From Patagioenas fasciata (Eukaryota > Chordata > Aves > Columbiformes > Columbidae): a stretch of 64,000 bases of DNA. Both the position numbers and the translations under genes were made by a program. Location of the stretch: NCBI RefSeq assembly GCF_037038585.1, contig NC_092522.1, forward strand, positions 52,453,661 through 52,517,660, read 5' to 3'. Shown here piece after piece: positions 1 to 11,437 of this stretch. The notes beneath the pieces were generated by a model. The model did no database searches, had not been told where the DNA came from, and saw nothing but the letters and a program-made list of their open reading frames with translations. Numbering within the stretch: the first letter of the stretch is position 1; the number at the start of each line of letters is the position of its first letter.

Positions 1-143
1 TCAGTTTCCTGTGTGTGTCAGGTTTGGTTTTTTACAAGGCAGTAATGGGGAGGGTCACTTAAAGCTGTACATTGCATTTGAATACAAGATTGTCATTTGG
101 TCTGATTCTAGCATTTTTAAGTGCCTGCTTGTTTTCTCAGCAG

Positions 144-273
144 CCTATACCGATAACTCCTCTGCCTGCCTTTCCATGCTGCAGTCCCATGACAACTGGT
201 CTTCTCTAGGAGTTCCCACACACACGACAATGCTGCCCATGAGTCACAGCACTGGCACAGCTACCAGCTCCAG
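144..273 (+). CDS. TBXT: TBXT (brachyury) penultimate coding exon
   Basis: This internal exon encodes part of the C-terminal transactivation region of brachyury, the T-box transcription factor that drives mesoderm and notochord fate in the nucleus. The translation includes YTDNSSACLSMLQSHDNWSS and then a Thr/Ser/Met-rich stretch, a block I recognise as conserved in vertebrate brachyury. The exon starts after a pyrimidine-rich tract and a tandem acceptor (CAGCAG at 138-143). It ends at CAG|GTAGGA with two bases (AG) left over, which join a T from the next exon to make Ser. The start at 144 is preferred because CC, joined to an A from the previous exon, restores the family residues Thr-Tyr. The T-box DNA-binding domain lies upstream, outside the window. 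Confidence 0.93.
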
Positions 274-2121
274 GTAGGAGCCCGTCCCTCAGCAGCCCTC
301 AAACTGGTACATTGATGCTTTCTAGGAAGAGAGGGCTGAAAAAGGAGGCAAAGAGTTAATCAGCAAATTAGAAATCCTTATGGCCATGTGTGACTCAGTG
401 GCCATCTGGGATGGGGTGGTGTCACTGAGAAGCACTATTTACAAGAAAAATATTGAAGAAGCAGATAAAAACTATATTTTTGTGGTTTGGGTTTGGCAAT
501 GTAGATGCTTGTGACAGCAATATTTGATATATGAAGGATTGCAAATCACTTAGGCAAACATCCATTGAATTTGAAGATGCACTTTTAAACTTCATCTGTT
601 TTGCTTAAAAGCAAAACGGTGTTTAAAAAGTTTAGTTTTGATCTACTGCATTTTAGCCAGTCACTGCTTTCTCATCCATCTCCACAAACCCTTGTTCTGC
701 TACAAATGAATGGGCAGTGAACCATGATGTGGAGAAAGGAGCAAGTGGTTGAGGCAGTAATTCTTTACTTGAGCATTGCCACAGAAGCCAGCATAACTTG
801 GGATTATGTACTCTGTGAAAACCTTTCCCATTTTGTGATCATATAAAAGTATCTTGTCTTGTACCTTTCTTATCTCAAAGTTTTGGATCCTTTAGCAGAG
901 ATTTAGTTTACAGTCAGTCCCTTGGAGCTAAACTTGCAAATTTGAAGAAATACAAATAAAGTGGTAAAATCTTTGCTATTAAGAACAGGGGGATGAGATT
1001 TGGACATCTTTCTTGGCAATTCAGAGCTACTACTCTGTTTGTGGAAAGCATTTTTATTTGAATCATGCACGTAGACAGCTATTAATCAGAGTATGTACTA
1101 TTACCCAGGATAAAATAACTGTATTACTGAATGTAAGTTTAGTCCTGAACATATGTTCATAAAGTCAAAAGGTCCTCCTGGCACCTCTTCCCATGTCTGG
1201 CCCCCAGGATACATACTTGGAAAGTTGCGAAGTCCACTGAGTTTCAGTTACTGCACTAACAGTTGTCCAGTACATAAAACCAGTAGAATAGGAACTGTGG
1301 GACCTGAAGGAAGGCTTTTCTGCCATCCCTTTTGTCTAAGTCCTTGTTTGTAAAGTAGGGAGAATATTAATTTTTTTGTTAAACTGTTTGGGATCAATAG
1401 GTAGAAAGTGCTATGTAGTATTACACAGCAGGACTGAAATTGTAGTGTTTCTCTTGAATCAGCTTGTTTATTTTAATTCCTCTGTGTGTGTTTATACATA
1501 TGTGTATACATACACACATACCCAGAAGAGAGTGTGGAGGCTCTGGTGTCCTGACAAGGGTTTTTTCCCTTTTAAGCAGCCCTTTCTGTAGTATTTGTGG
1601 AATCTACTACCATCAATCTAGCTTAACATAAAATGATGAACAAAGTCCTAGGAGGGCTGAATTGCTGTCTGGAGGCATCTGTCCATCTCTGACTACAGAG
1701 GCACTCAAGGGGAATTAGGGCTTTTACAGACTCATGGAAATGGGTTCAAACCTGTCTGGGTCCATCAGCTGCTGTGTACAGCCACCTCCATCATGTGGCT
1801 TTCCCCTGAGAAAAGGGTATGGCGTGGCTCAGGAATCAGCTCTCAAACCTTTGCATTTTTCAGGCCAGCCTGTTCATTCCTCAGTTTGGCTTAAAATTTG
1901 CTAGCATATCCAGTGCTGGAACCTGCTGTTGGGAAAACAGGGTGAACAAGACCTCCTGCCTGGGCATCCTTCATACCCTGCAATGGCTGAAAGATTCCTA
2001 AAGAAATTTACTGTCTCCAGCAAATGAACCCAGCTTTGGAGGTGTGTTGTGACCTGAGCACCTGCCAGCAGGGACCAAAGTCACTAATAACCTATTTTAT
2101 TTATCCTTTTCCCCCTTTCAG
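274..2121 (+). other. TBXT: Last intron of TBXT
   Basis: This intron lies between the GTAGGA donor and a polypyrimidine tract plus TTTCAG acceptor at about 2108-2121. It joins the two coding exons in frame (phase 2). It contains a MIR-like relic around 1338-1424 and a short TA/CA-rich stretch near 1490-1520. I see no additional exon in it. Short open frames occur here but show no family resemblance. Confidence 0.9.
1338..1424 (+). repeat. MIR-like SINE 3' relic in TBXT intron
   Basis: The order of short blocks matches the 3' half of a MIR-type core SINE: TTTGTAAAGTAGGGAGAAT, then GTTAAACTGTTTGGGATC, then AGAAAGTGCTATGTAGTATT. These correspond to the 'TGTAAAATGGGGATAAT', 'TGTAAAGCGCTTTGGGATC' and 'GCTATATAAATG' segments of the family. 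The copy is diverged and its 5' half is not recognisable. The call is from memory of the consensus, not a search. Confidence 0.45.
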
Positions 2122-2389
2122 TCAGTATCCCAACTTATGGTCTGTGAGTAACAACACCATCACACCGGTGTCTCAGTCAAGTGGGATATCCAACGGCCTC
2201 AGCTCCCAGTTTTTACGTGGCTCTCCAGCACACTACACCGCCCTTCCACACCCGGTCCCTGCTGCCTCCTCCGCCTCCCCCCTGTACGACGGGGGGACAC
2301 CCACGGACCTTTCTGACAGCCAATACGATGCCTCTGCACACGCCAGGCTCGCATCCACGTGGACGCCTGTCACCCCTCCTTCCATGTAA
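2122..2389 (+). CDS. TBXT: TBXT (brachyury) terminal coding exon and stop
   Basis: This is the last coding exon of brachyury, about 88 residues. After the acceptor at 2120-2121 the frame reads SQYPNLWSVSN, then a Ser/Gly-rich segment, QFLRGSPAHYT, and SPLYDGG. It finishes with DSQYDA, TWTPVTPPSM and a TAA stop at 2387-2389. The QYP(N/S)LWSVSN, FLRGSPAHY and WTPV(S/T)PPSM blocks are diagnostic of vertebrate TBXT and form the C-terminal activation domain. The frame is intact, with no internal stop, and joins cleanly to the preceding exon through a split Ser codon. Composition is markedly GC- and CpG-richer than the flanking DNA, as expected for a conserved coding exon. Confidence 0.96.
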
Positions 2390-3045
2390 ACCCAGACCTT
2401 TCCCTGTAAGACAGACTTTGTAGCTACTGAGTTAATTTAAGTGATTAATCCTCAAGGAAGAGAAAAAAGGACACATGAAGTAAATTACAGACAAAGCATC
2501 TGCACTGATTTGTAGAGCATCTACATTATACCTCTTACAGTGAACAGTGCATCACTGACTTCATGTAGAGTTTACAAACCCGGTGAGTGTGCAATTCTGA
2601 GAGCAGATTCACTGCTTTTAAGTTGTTTGTTTGTTTGGTTTCTGTTTTGTTTTGTTGGGTTTTTTTTTAATTATTAATTTTGGTAGACCTAAGTTTTGAA
2701 ACTTTGACTTAGATTCGAAATTTCTCAGTGTTCACAGACCTGAAGTTTGGCGTTGTTCTTATCTGGACAACTTTCTTGAGTGAGTTACTCCTTGTTTTTC
2801 AGTTTTTGTTTTGTTTTGTTTTTTTTTTTTAATGGCAAACTTAGCTGTAGTCATGAAAAGTTTTATTAACCGTCTAGTTAGAAGCGTTCTGAAATATGCA
2901 CAAATGTAGCTGAGCAGTGAAGTTTTTGGAAAATCATGTGCACTAACACGTATTTGCCTCACAAATACGTTGTGTTCTTAATGTATGCTTATTTCCTTGC
3001 TGCTGAATTAATGTTGAGACAATCTGCAAGAACTATATTCTTCCT

Positions 3046-3051
3046 AATAAA
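3046..3051 (+). promoter_or_regulatory. TBXT: Poly(A) signal AATAAA, proximal
   Basis: Canonical hexamer about 657 nt after the TBXT stop. It is followed by T-rich sequence with GTTTGGTC that could serve as a downstream element. Confidence 0.4.
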
Positions 3052-3744
3052 TGCGGTATTAATGTTTGGTCTATTTAGTTTTACCACAAAGACTCCTTTA
3101 GAGGTAAGTTTTGCTGTTTGATCATATAGATTTCAATACCTGTCAGCTTGGGTAAGCGATGCATTTCAAACAGCCAGTGTCTTAATAAGGAGCCTTATCC
3201 AAAACCTTTTGGAGCCATTGGAAAAACATCACTGTTTTTTTTAATGGTCTCTGGCTCAGGCCTTAAGGGAGGGAATTCAAAACCTGGAGAATCATCCTAA
3301 TTTATTTTATTTCAGTATTATACTCTGTTGATCTATATTTATTATTTGGTAAATTACAACTTTATTTTCTACATGTTAAGATATGTAAATAATCCCTCAA
3401 CCTATGGTGTACTCTTTTAAGACAATCATATGTGGGATACATCACCCAATGGCACATTGAACAGCATTGGATGTAAGTATTTAACTTATTGTAAGAGTGA
3501 AAGCTCTATTTACCATAAATTTGGGGGAAAAGTGCAGATATACTAAGCTTTAAAATATACTGTCTGCTTGACTTGCTGGAAAGATCAGGTCCTGATAAAA
3601 TACTTTCTTCAGGACTGATATTAAGTAATATGATCTACATTTCTGATGCAGGCTAAGCCAAAACATTGTTCTTGCACGTCTCTTTTCTCACTGACTCTCG
3701 CTTTCCTCGGGATATGTACTTGCCAATTGTTTTGCATAAGCCAT

Positions 3745-3750
3745 AATAAA
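3745..3750 (+). promoter_or_regulatory. TBXT: Poly(A) signal AATAAA, distal
   Basis: Canonical hexamer about 1.36 kb after the stop. A GT-rich stretch (ATGTGTGCTCATGTGCT, from about 3823) lies roughly 75 nt downstream, slightly farther than usual. Confidence 0.4.
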
Positions 3751-3770
3751 GAACGTTTATATTGAAGTGC

Positions 3771-4579
3771 CTAATATAGCGAAGCAAAATTCTGTATCAG
3801 GGAATTCCTTATACATCTCATCAATGTGTGCTCATGTGCTACAGTGGCAGCTTTAGGATGAAAAGCAAATATTTGCCACCATTTTGGTTTCTTTGGCACC
3901 CTACGGGCACATCTCTGCACCTGGAAAGACTTTGGCAGGGCTTTCTCCCAGCAGAAGGATTTGTGTGCAACTGCAGGCTGTGGTTTCTCGGAGATTCTCC
4001 AGCAGGAGACAGCACCAGAAGCAGATGGCTGCATGACCGTGTTCTCTGTCAATATGTAAATATTGATCTAAGCGCTCCTATTTTATTGTGAAGGTAAATT
4101 GTGTAAATGATGTAAGTGCATTATTATTTAGACTGTTTTGTAGAAGTTAGCAACATATTTCATTGTGACTTTTTTTAACTTGTATTTAGGAAGTATAATT
4201 TAAATCGGAAAAAAAAATTAAAGATTCTTGAGTAAACTTAATGGCTTTATTTCCAGTTTGTAGGGGGTGGTGGGAAAGGTGAAACAGATGCACATCATAT
4301 ATGCTGAACCTACAGTCTGTTGACCTTCTGTGGCGCAGTTTCACAAGTGGCTCCTGCTGTACAGCAGCTTCCAGCCGTGGGTGAAGGGTCAGAGAGTTCT
4401 TCGTAACCAAATTAATGATTATTTAGTCATAGAGAACCTAAAAGGATCTCTTGAGATGCTGCATACATTCTTTTCATCTGCTTCTCTATTTTAATTTTTT
4501 TTTTTTCCTTCTCATTTTGGTAAATTCCTGACTCACTGGTGGTCAGGGCTGGTACCTGCAACTGGTGTCGCTTCTGAGA
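3771..4579. other. Sequence downstream of TBXT, no gene seen
   Basis: Overlapping short open frames occur on both strands, but none resembles a known protein. The ATTAAA at 4217-4222 with a G/U-rich follower makes it possible that the TBXT 3' UTR extends into this stretch. Otherwise nothing is recognised. Confidence 0.5.
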
Positions 4580-4762
4580 AATGACATGGTCAGTGGCAGA
4601 GCCCAGGGAGGTGGTAGATGCCACATCCGTGGAAACATTCAAGGCCAGGCTGGGTGAGGCTCTGAACAACCTGATCTAGTTGAAGATGTCCCAGCTCATT
4701 GCAGGGGGGCTGGACTAGACAAGCTTTGAAGGTCCCTTCTAACCTAAACCGTTCTATGATTA
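4580..4762 (+). mobile_element. CR1 LINE 3' end
   Basis: This is a truncated copy of the avian CR1 non-LTR retrotransposon in the sense orientation. It reads through blocks matching the CR1 C-terminal coding region ('AGGGAGGTGGTAGA...ATTCAAGGCC') and the 3' UTR ('GGGCTGGACTAGACAAGC', 'GGTCCCTTCTAACC'). It ends in the CR1-type tail TTCTATGATTATATG. The 5' truncation and the octamer-like tail are characteristic of CR1. Divergence is moderate; there is no coding capacity. Confidence 0.85.
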
Positions 4763-7679
4763 TATGTCATGAAGGGAGCAGCTTTATCTTTTTCCCCAGA
4801 GTGATACCTTCAGAGCAAACACCTCAGGGGAAGAAGGTGATCAGCCTTCCATGCATTGAAAAGGACCCATAAAGTGTGAGAGAGTCCAGGGCTGCAAGAT
4901 ATCCCTTTGCATGTCCCCTGGCAGGCAGGCCGCTGTGGGGGGTGTCTTTGCTCCAAAGAACCTTGTGTGGAGGACAGCCCACAGCTGCTGCCCAGCACAG
5001 AGGTCAGCTGTTTCTCAAGTTCTTGCAGAGCTTGTACTGGAGAAACGATGGCCGTGCCCATGTGGACAAAAATAGTTGGGGCTATTTATTAGATTTATAA
5101 TCTAATTTAGCTGGGACCTTCTGGCTGTGAAGCAGAGGAGCCCAGTCCCCATTTCCTGCTGCAGTTTTATGCATGGCCTTGCAAGCCTCTGTGAAACCAT
5201 TTTGATGTGCACTTAAAGCTGGCAGGAACCTTCTGATGGCTGAAAGGCCATGTGATGCTAATCTGGAAGTGGAACTCTGGGTCCTGAAATAGGGAACTGT
5301 TCTGGGCCACCTTGGCAATGTTATACAGGTAACTTCTCTGCTGCTCAATACTTGCATACTTGTTTTGGGTCTTGAGCCAAAAGCAGATTAACATTAAAAT
5401 AAATTAATTTCCATTAAAAGATTCCTGAGCCTGAAGAATAAGCACACACACATGATCTTCATAGGTGCAGCATTGTAAATCTCCAAGCAGCTCAACACCG
5501 GTATCAGATGGATCTTACCTCATCAGCTTTTTTTGCTGTGGCTTTTCTTTTTTTTTCCTCCCATGCTTTCAAGTTAAAGAAACCAAAACCTTTCATGCCA
5601 TTGAGCACAAGTTGCACATTGCTTTAAAGCAGGCTGAACATTTCAACATCTATCTTTTCACACCTGCTTTCCACCATCTTCTTCCTGAAGTGTGGTTTTT
5701 CTCTTACTGGCTTCATGTGACCAAGCAGCCTCGCCTTACAAATACCAGCAGGGTTGTAGTTGCTGGAGGAGCAGGGCAATCAGACCCAGATGACTCTACA
5801 GATACTCAAGCCAGCATGAAAACCACGTGGACTTCGTATGACTCATCTGAAGTGGCTTTTCTCACCTGTGGGATTGTGACATCAGCGCTGTGCTGTGCTC
5901 CCGCCCCAGTCACCCACTAGCGCACTCCTGGGGCTGGTAGCAGAGCTGGGGCAGGGGCACAAATGCATCTGACATTTCCAAATGCCAAGGAAGGCTGGTG
6001 TGAGATGGTGCACCTCAGCCAGCCCATCGGCAAGCAGGGCTCTGCAGTTTCCCTGTACGAGCTACACCGTGGCTCTCCTCCACTCCTGTCACTGTGCTGC
6101 ATGCCAGATGAACACTGGGGATAGAGTTAACTGCATGTCTGGCAGAGGTTCAAATGTGCAGCGACTAAGCCATCAGCAAATGCTCAGGACTTTTAGGAAA
6201 CCTATACTGTTTACCATCTCAGGTTTTTTCCTTCCTTTATTTTCATGTGGGTAATTAACAGTTGCCAGCTGCAAAAATCTCTGTAGCCCCCTAAACCCCA
6301 TTGTGCAGAAATGTCTTGCTCGGTTTGCAAAAGCCGTGTGGATACTCAATACCCCTCAGGAGTGAAATGTGAGACTGGGTATTCCCACACTTGCCTCCAG
6401 CCTGATTCTTCCCCCATAGATGTCGATCAGATTTGTGAGTTGAGCAATGCACATTAAGTTATTGCATCACTGATGTCAATAGATCGATTAGTAAAAAGCA
6501 ACTAAAATATATTAAAAAACCCACAAAAAAGCTGTGAATATTGCTAGGTAGGTGTAAGGACAATAAGCAGAAACATGTATGTTTTTTAAATGACACATAG
6601 ATCCATTCTAATGGCTTAGATCCATGAAGAAAATAATTTCCTCTTCAGAGAGTCTGGCTTTAGATACTCTTGGATTTCTCTGCCTTTGGAAACTGAGATA
6701 AAAAAAATGAGGCAGTCAGTCTGAGTGGTTCATCGTGCAGTCCCAATATTTCTCAGTGTCTAATAGCAGCTTACAGATGCCTTCATTTCTGAAAACTTCA
6801 AACATTCCTTGAGAAGACAAGAATAAACCCAAACCTAAGTTCTTCCACTGCACACACCACTGTGATATCAAGGATCTGGACACTGTGGACTTTAAAGCCC
6901 AAGGTTATTTGATGGTCTACAGCAGTTGCTTTTGTAAACAGAAAATCCACAGGCCTTCTCAGGGATCTCTTGGAGCCACCAGTGCTTTGCCACTCTCGAA
7001 ATTCATCCTTCTGTCCTTCACATTCATCTTCTTCCCTTGCTCTCCCAAGCTGACACTGCTAGTTTTATTCCTGGGAACCAGAGCAAAGCATCCATATACA
7101 GATGGAGTCTCTGTTAGTCTAAGTGTTGGCTCATGTTTATCAAATTTATCATGTCTCAGGTATATCTACACTGCTGATAGGGGCAGGGTGGGTGCCAAAG
7201 CCCATTCCCAGTAATAGTTTCCCAGAGGTGGATGTTGGCTGGCTGTACTCTTGAGTCAGCGTGGAGCAAATAGCAATGTGTTGGAGTTTATGTACATTGT
7301 GTATCACTCTATATGATTACACAGCTCTCTGCAATACAAATTTCAAACTTTTTATGGATGGCACAGTTACAATAATCTTAATGTACTTTTGGTGCTGCAC
7401 TCCCAATATGTTTCTGAGCTCTGTATCCCAAAGCACCACTGGGGTGGTGCCATGCATATGTGACCAGAGGAGTGAACATCCTCTTATAGATGGCTGGCTG
7501 CATTTTCTAGGCAAACAGCTTACATCTTTTTTCTTGCTCTCCCCTCCCCTCTCCTCTCCCAGTTTTGCTGGACTGCAAAAGTAGGTTACTGTTTCTTGGT
7601 GCTAGTAAACTAATTAACTGCCTCAGTCAGTCCATCAATTCCAATAATTCCTCCGTGATATGTAGTTACCAGACTCATA
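4763..7679. other. Intergenic sequence, no gene seen
   Basis: I found no exon with family resemblance. Open frames on either strand (for example 5465-5920 on +) have unremarkable composition and no recognisable domain. The stretch contains one perfect T-box half-site, listed separately. Confidence 0.6.
5656..5665 (+). promoter_or_regulatory. Perfect T-box half-site TTTCACACCT
   Basis: Exact match to one arm of the brachyury palindromic consensus, about 3.3 kb beyond the TBXT stop. The T-box family binds such half-sites. Function here is inferred only from the motif. Confidence 0.35.
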
Positions 7680-8050
7680 CCGTATGGAGTTGGAAGGGGC
7701 CTCTTGAATCCAGTTCCTTAGTTATAGACAATTCCCTCACTGAGACCTTCTAGGAAGACACCACGATTTGTCTCAAAATTGGACGTCGAGATCTTGGAGA
7801 GTTTTGTGTGTGTGCTTGTGGCAAGCGGTGCTGCTTCTTTTGTTGGGACACTGTTGCAGTTCCCTTGCTTTTCAATGCTTAGGAGCTGTCTTTTAATGTT
7901 TAGCTGAAATTTATCTATAATCATCTTATGATTATCTGTTCTTGAGCCAAAACCTATTCCCAGCTTAAATAGTTCTTCTTCCTCAGTAGTATTTAAGATT
8001 ATATATATTGTTAAGCAGTGATTACTATGCCTCTGTTTTAATAGGTTATA
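7680..8050 (-). mobile_element. Ancient CR1-like LINE relic
   Basis: On the minus strand the order of blocks matches the 3' end of old sauropsid CR1-like LINEs. These include CTATTTAAGCTGGGAATAGG, 'GAACAGATAATCATAAGATG', 'ATAAATTTCAGCTAAACATT' and a terminal 'TGGATTCAAGAGGCCCCTTCCAACTCCAT' type 3' UTR near 7685-7720. It is heavily diverged. A 188-codon open frame spans and exceeds it on the minus strand (7718-8284) but does not show the expected reverse-transcriptase residues, so I regard that frame as fortuitous. Confidence 0.55.
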
Positions 8051-9486
8051 AAAACCCTTTTTCTTGGGTAGCTTTCCCTCTCCTGGTGGCCCCTCTGCAG
8101 CTATATGGTTTGATGAAAGTGGGATCACAAGTATACATGCTATAATGTACAGGCTTGCAGAAGAGTCTATGCAATGGTGTGCTGCTTCCATAGTTGCACT
8201 AAGACTAGCCCTTTTGATACCTTTGAAAATCACATTTTCATTACCTAGAGTTACATCTGTGATTGACTGGTCATGGTGATCCAAGTCTTTCTTTAGCTAT
8301 TTTTTGCTGATAAAGTCCCATCTTTTGGCAGGAAGTATTATTATTAGTGTCTTGACTACGACTGTGTACTTGTCTGGTTCTGCTTTATTCCACTTCCATT
8401 TCTCCCTAATTGTCCTTTAGGATGTCTCCATTCTGCTTTGCATTAATGACATCTCTCAGCCTCAGATCCGCAGCAGATTTTTGTCAACTATATCGTTACT
8501 TCTGGACTGTCATTAAAGAAAGTGAAAGCTGGACAACTCATGATGTATCACGCAAGGCCTTCTGTCCCCGCAGAACCTGGGCTGCATTAAAGCGGTGGAG
8601 GTGGCACACAGGCATCACAGACCCACCTCATGGCTGGCCTGCCCCTGTGGACAGGGGGGTGGCAGGCAGATGATGCTAGTTTGGATAGGCATAGCTGGCT
8701 GATCATGTGGGAGGCTGATTCACTAGTGGGGAAGAGAGGGAACTGCAGATACATTTGGGATGTGCAGGGTGGTGGTGAGTCTCTGCCTTAGGAGCAGCCA
8801 ACCTGGTGCTTGCAGGTAGATGTGTGTGGGACTCCTGAGCTAGAGTTACGCTGTGGGACTGTTGTTGCTGGGAGGAATGAACTGCTGTGGGCTGGTGAGA
8901 ACTTTTTTTTCACTATATCTTCCTGGGATAGAGCTGCTGCTTGGTAATACTCCTGTGGTGGGATGGTCGGGAGAACCTGCAGCTTGGTGCTGTGGGCTGC
9001 CCTTTGGCTCAGCCTCCAGAGGGGCAGCTTGCTGCAGTGTGATCTTGGTGCTTTTTAATGTACTTAATTAATGATTGCTTCTGCCAAGAAGCTTGTGGTC
9101 TGGAAAAGATAAAGCCTTCATGGCCCTTGTTGTAGGTATCCCTTGCCTTGGGTGGAGAAAATGCTGCTGCTTCTGCCTTTCTTGCTAACATGGAGGCAGT
9201 AGTGGGGCTGGTGGCTGCTTGACTTGCCAGTGCTGGGGAGGGAGAAAGGAGCATCCCCACTGAAGGGGACTTGGCTGGTAATTGGGACATGCAGGTTACG
9301 CCCACCTTCAAAAACCACCCTTGTCTCAGTGGCAGAAAAGTCTGATGGCTCCCAGAAGAGGAGGTTTCTCTAAGAGAAGCTGAAATAGGCTAGTAGCTTG
9401 TCTTCACTTCGGCTTGACTTCATGAATTTCACATTATTTTTAGATTCAAGGTGGCTGCTATTAGTTACCCTGTATAACCATTCTCT
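8051..9486. other. Intergenic sequence, no gene seen
   Basis: Nothing recognisable beyond generic intergenic DNA. A GC-richer patch near 8570-9010 gives several short overlapping open frames without CpG enrichment, splice context or family similarity. Confidence 0.55.
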
Positions 9487-9680
9487 GTGTACCATTCTCT
9501 TTTTCCTTGTATGAACTTACACTAATGAAGCTTGGCTGACGACACGCTCAGGGAGGCTGCCAGTGTGGTCTAATTCACTTTGACAGACTTGATATCAAAT
9601 GGTCATTACTCTTCCTCAGTTTTATTTCAGCTCTGATTTATGTGGTTGTGGTGGTTCCAGTTAGCACAAGGATTGAAATT
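9487..9680 (+). repeat. 194-bp direct duplication, copy A
   Basis: Copy A of a direct repeat whose partner lies exactly 1757 bp downstream (11244-11437). The two copies align without any gap. They differ at five positions, all transitions, at 9519, 9525, 9531, 9540 and 9545. The last 135 bp are identical. Flanking sequence is unrelated outside the repeat. It carries no open frame or recognised element ends. Confidence 0.97.
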
Positions 9681-11243
9681 GGCACCATTTTACAAAAGGT
9701 TTTGGCTTGTTAAGTTGGGTTCTGGGCACTGTACTGAATGTGTGCAACTTCATCATCAATGTGTTTTGCCATTCTTCACCTTAATGCAAGATTAGTAATA
9801 GTAATTGTGAAACTTTAATCATTCTGAGAACTTCCCACATGAAAACTTCCATTTCAACACACTAGAAGCAGTATCCCCTGTTGCATTCTCTGCCTGAATT
9901 TATGCCCAAAGGCGTATGGTCTATGTAAGATGCAATTGCAATAGTTGTAACCTAGGATAGCCTTGCGTTCTGGTTGCCTCTCTCTTACTAATATTTGGAT
10001 GGCTCATATGAGTTTCCATCATCTGCCACTTCTTTGCCCAGATATATGTTGACTATAGTGGGTGGGAGTGAAAAGACAGAAATTTCCACTCACCCCAGCA
10101 GCAGGATTTTGCATTTCCTGTAGTCATCTTATGTTTCCACAGAACAAAATGCAGTCTTACCATCAAGGCTAGTGGAAACTTCTGGCTGTTCCTGTTCCTT
10201 TGGTTTGGATGCATGCAAATTCTCTCAAGAACCAACCAAACCAACAAAATACCCAACAAAACCCCCCTGCAAAATAGCCATGGGCTGGATGCACTCTTTT
10301 CTTATGCCCTTAGTAGCTGGAGAATCTGTCACCTTTTGGTGGTGCCTCAGCTGCTGTGCAGCTGTTTCTGGGGTGTTTGCAACGCTGGAGCTCGGGGATC
10401 TGTGCAGAGGAAGGGGGAAAACCAGACCTAGGGTCAGACATGTCAGTGGAAGGGGATCACTCAGTCAGGAAATCTGAGAAAATGAGTCCTGTAACTTTTT
10501 GACAACTTTTATTTAAGGAAGTTTTCTTGTATCTGTGGGTGGATTATTTGTGGTGAGCATAGTGATTTCTTCTATAGTGCATAAAGAGCAGTGACACAGT
10601 GTCACTGAGTTTTTGATGGTGCAGATGTTAACATAAAATTAATGAGAGTAAGTGTGACTACCCTAAGCTAGGGTTGTTTTTAAGAACACTAAAAATACTC
10701 AGCAAGTGGACTCTAACTTGAATATAGGTCTGGTGACACCTTCCATTCCAGGAAGAGTAAAAAGGGATAAACTTTGGCAGCTGGGCACGCAACAGTCTCT
10801 CTACTGTGTATTTTTTTTTTTTTTAACCTCCAAGCACATTTTTCTATGTAGGTGAGGAATGATGCTCATCTTGAAAGCACTTGCTTCTGAAAACCACAGA
10901 GCCGTTGTCAGGGAATGCCAGGGAATTCTGCAAACACATTGACTGTCAAAAAAAAAGAAAAAAAAAAGCAGGAATTAAACAGCCCTTTTAAAATTACCTG
11001 TCAGAATACTAGATTTGTATTTTTAAGCTGATCATTGCCAGCAAACAAGACTAACTTTTAATTTTGACTTGACTTTTTTTTGGGCCAGTGAATATATGAC
11101 ATCGTTCATCAGTCTGCTAATTTGTAAGTTTAAGGAACCCCTTTTTTGTTGAATTTCTGTTAGTAGGTGATCAAATAAGGTAAACTTCATTTGCTCTTGA
11201 TAGAGGGCTTCAGAAGTGATTTTACAGATCGCCAGATTCTGGG
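9681..11243. other. Spacer between duplicated copies
   Basis: AT-rich intergenic DNA between the two 194-bp copies. It includes T-rich (about 10809-10824) and A-rich (about 10948-10968) tracts. No reverse transcriptase, integrase or transposase signature is visible, so it does not look like the body of a retrovirus-like element. Confidence 0.6.
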
Positions 11244-11437
11244 GTGTACCATTCTCTTTTTCCTTGTATGAACTTGCACTAGTGAAGTTTGGCTGATGAC
11301 ATGCTCAGGGAGGCTGCCAGTGTGGTCTAATTCACTTTGACAGACTTGATATCAAATGGTCATTACTCTTCCTCAGTTTTATTTCAGCTCTGATTTATGT
11401 GGTTGTGGTGGTTCCAGTTAGCACAAGGATTGAAATT
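11244..11437 (+). repeat. 194-bp direct duplication, copy B
   Basis: Copy B of the duplication described at 9487-9680: same orientation, no indels, about 97% identity. It differs from copy A by G, G, T, T, T at the five variant positions. Confidence 0.97.

Larger units (their letters stand above)
2390..3770 (+). other. TBXT: Probable TBXT 3' untranslated region
   Basis: Sequence after the TBXT stop is AT- and T-rich, with long U-rich tracts on the sense strand (about 2625-2675 and 2798-2832). It has no coding potential. AATAAA hexamers occur at 3046-3051 and 3745-3750, giving UTRs of roughly 0.7 or 1.4 kb. A further ATTAAA at 4217-4222, followed by a G/U-rich stretch near 4255-4280, could give about 1.85 kb. 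Which signal is used cannot be decided from sequence, so the end given here follows the second AATAAA. Confidence 0.5.

Noticed and set aside
9487-11437. LTR retrotransposon bounded by the 194-bp repeats
   Set aside because: The repeats do not start TG and end CA, no primer-binding site follows copy A, and the spacer shows no gag, protease, reverse transcriptase or integrase motif.
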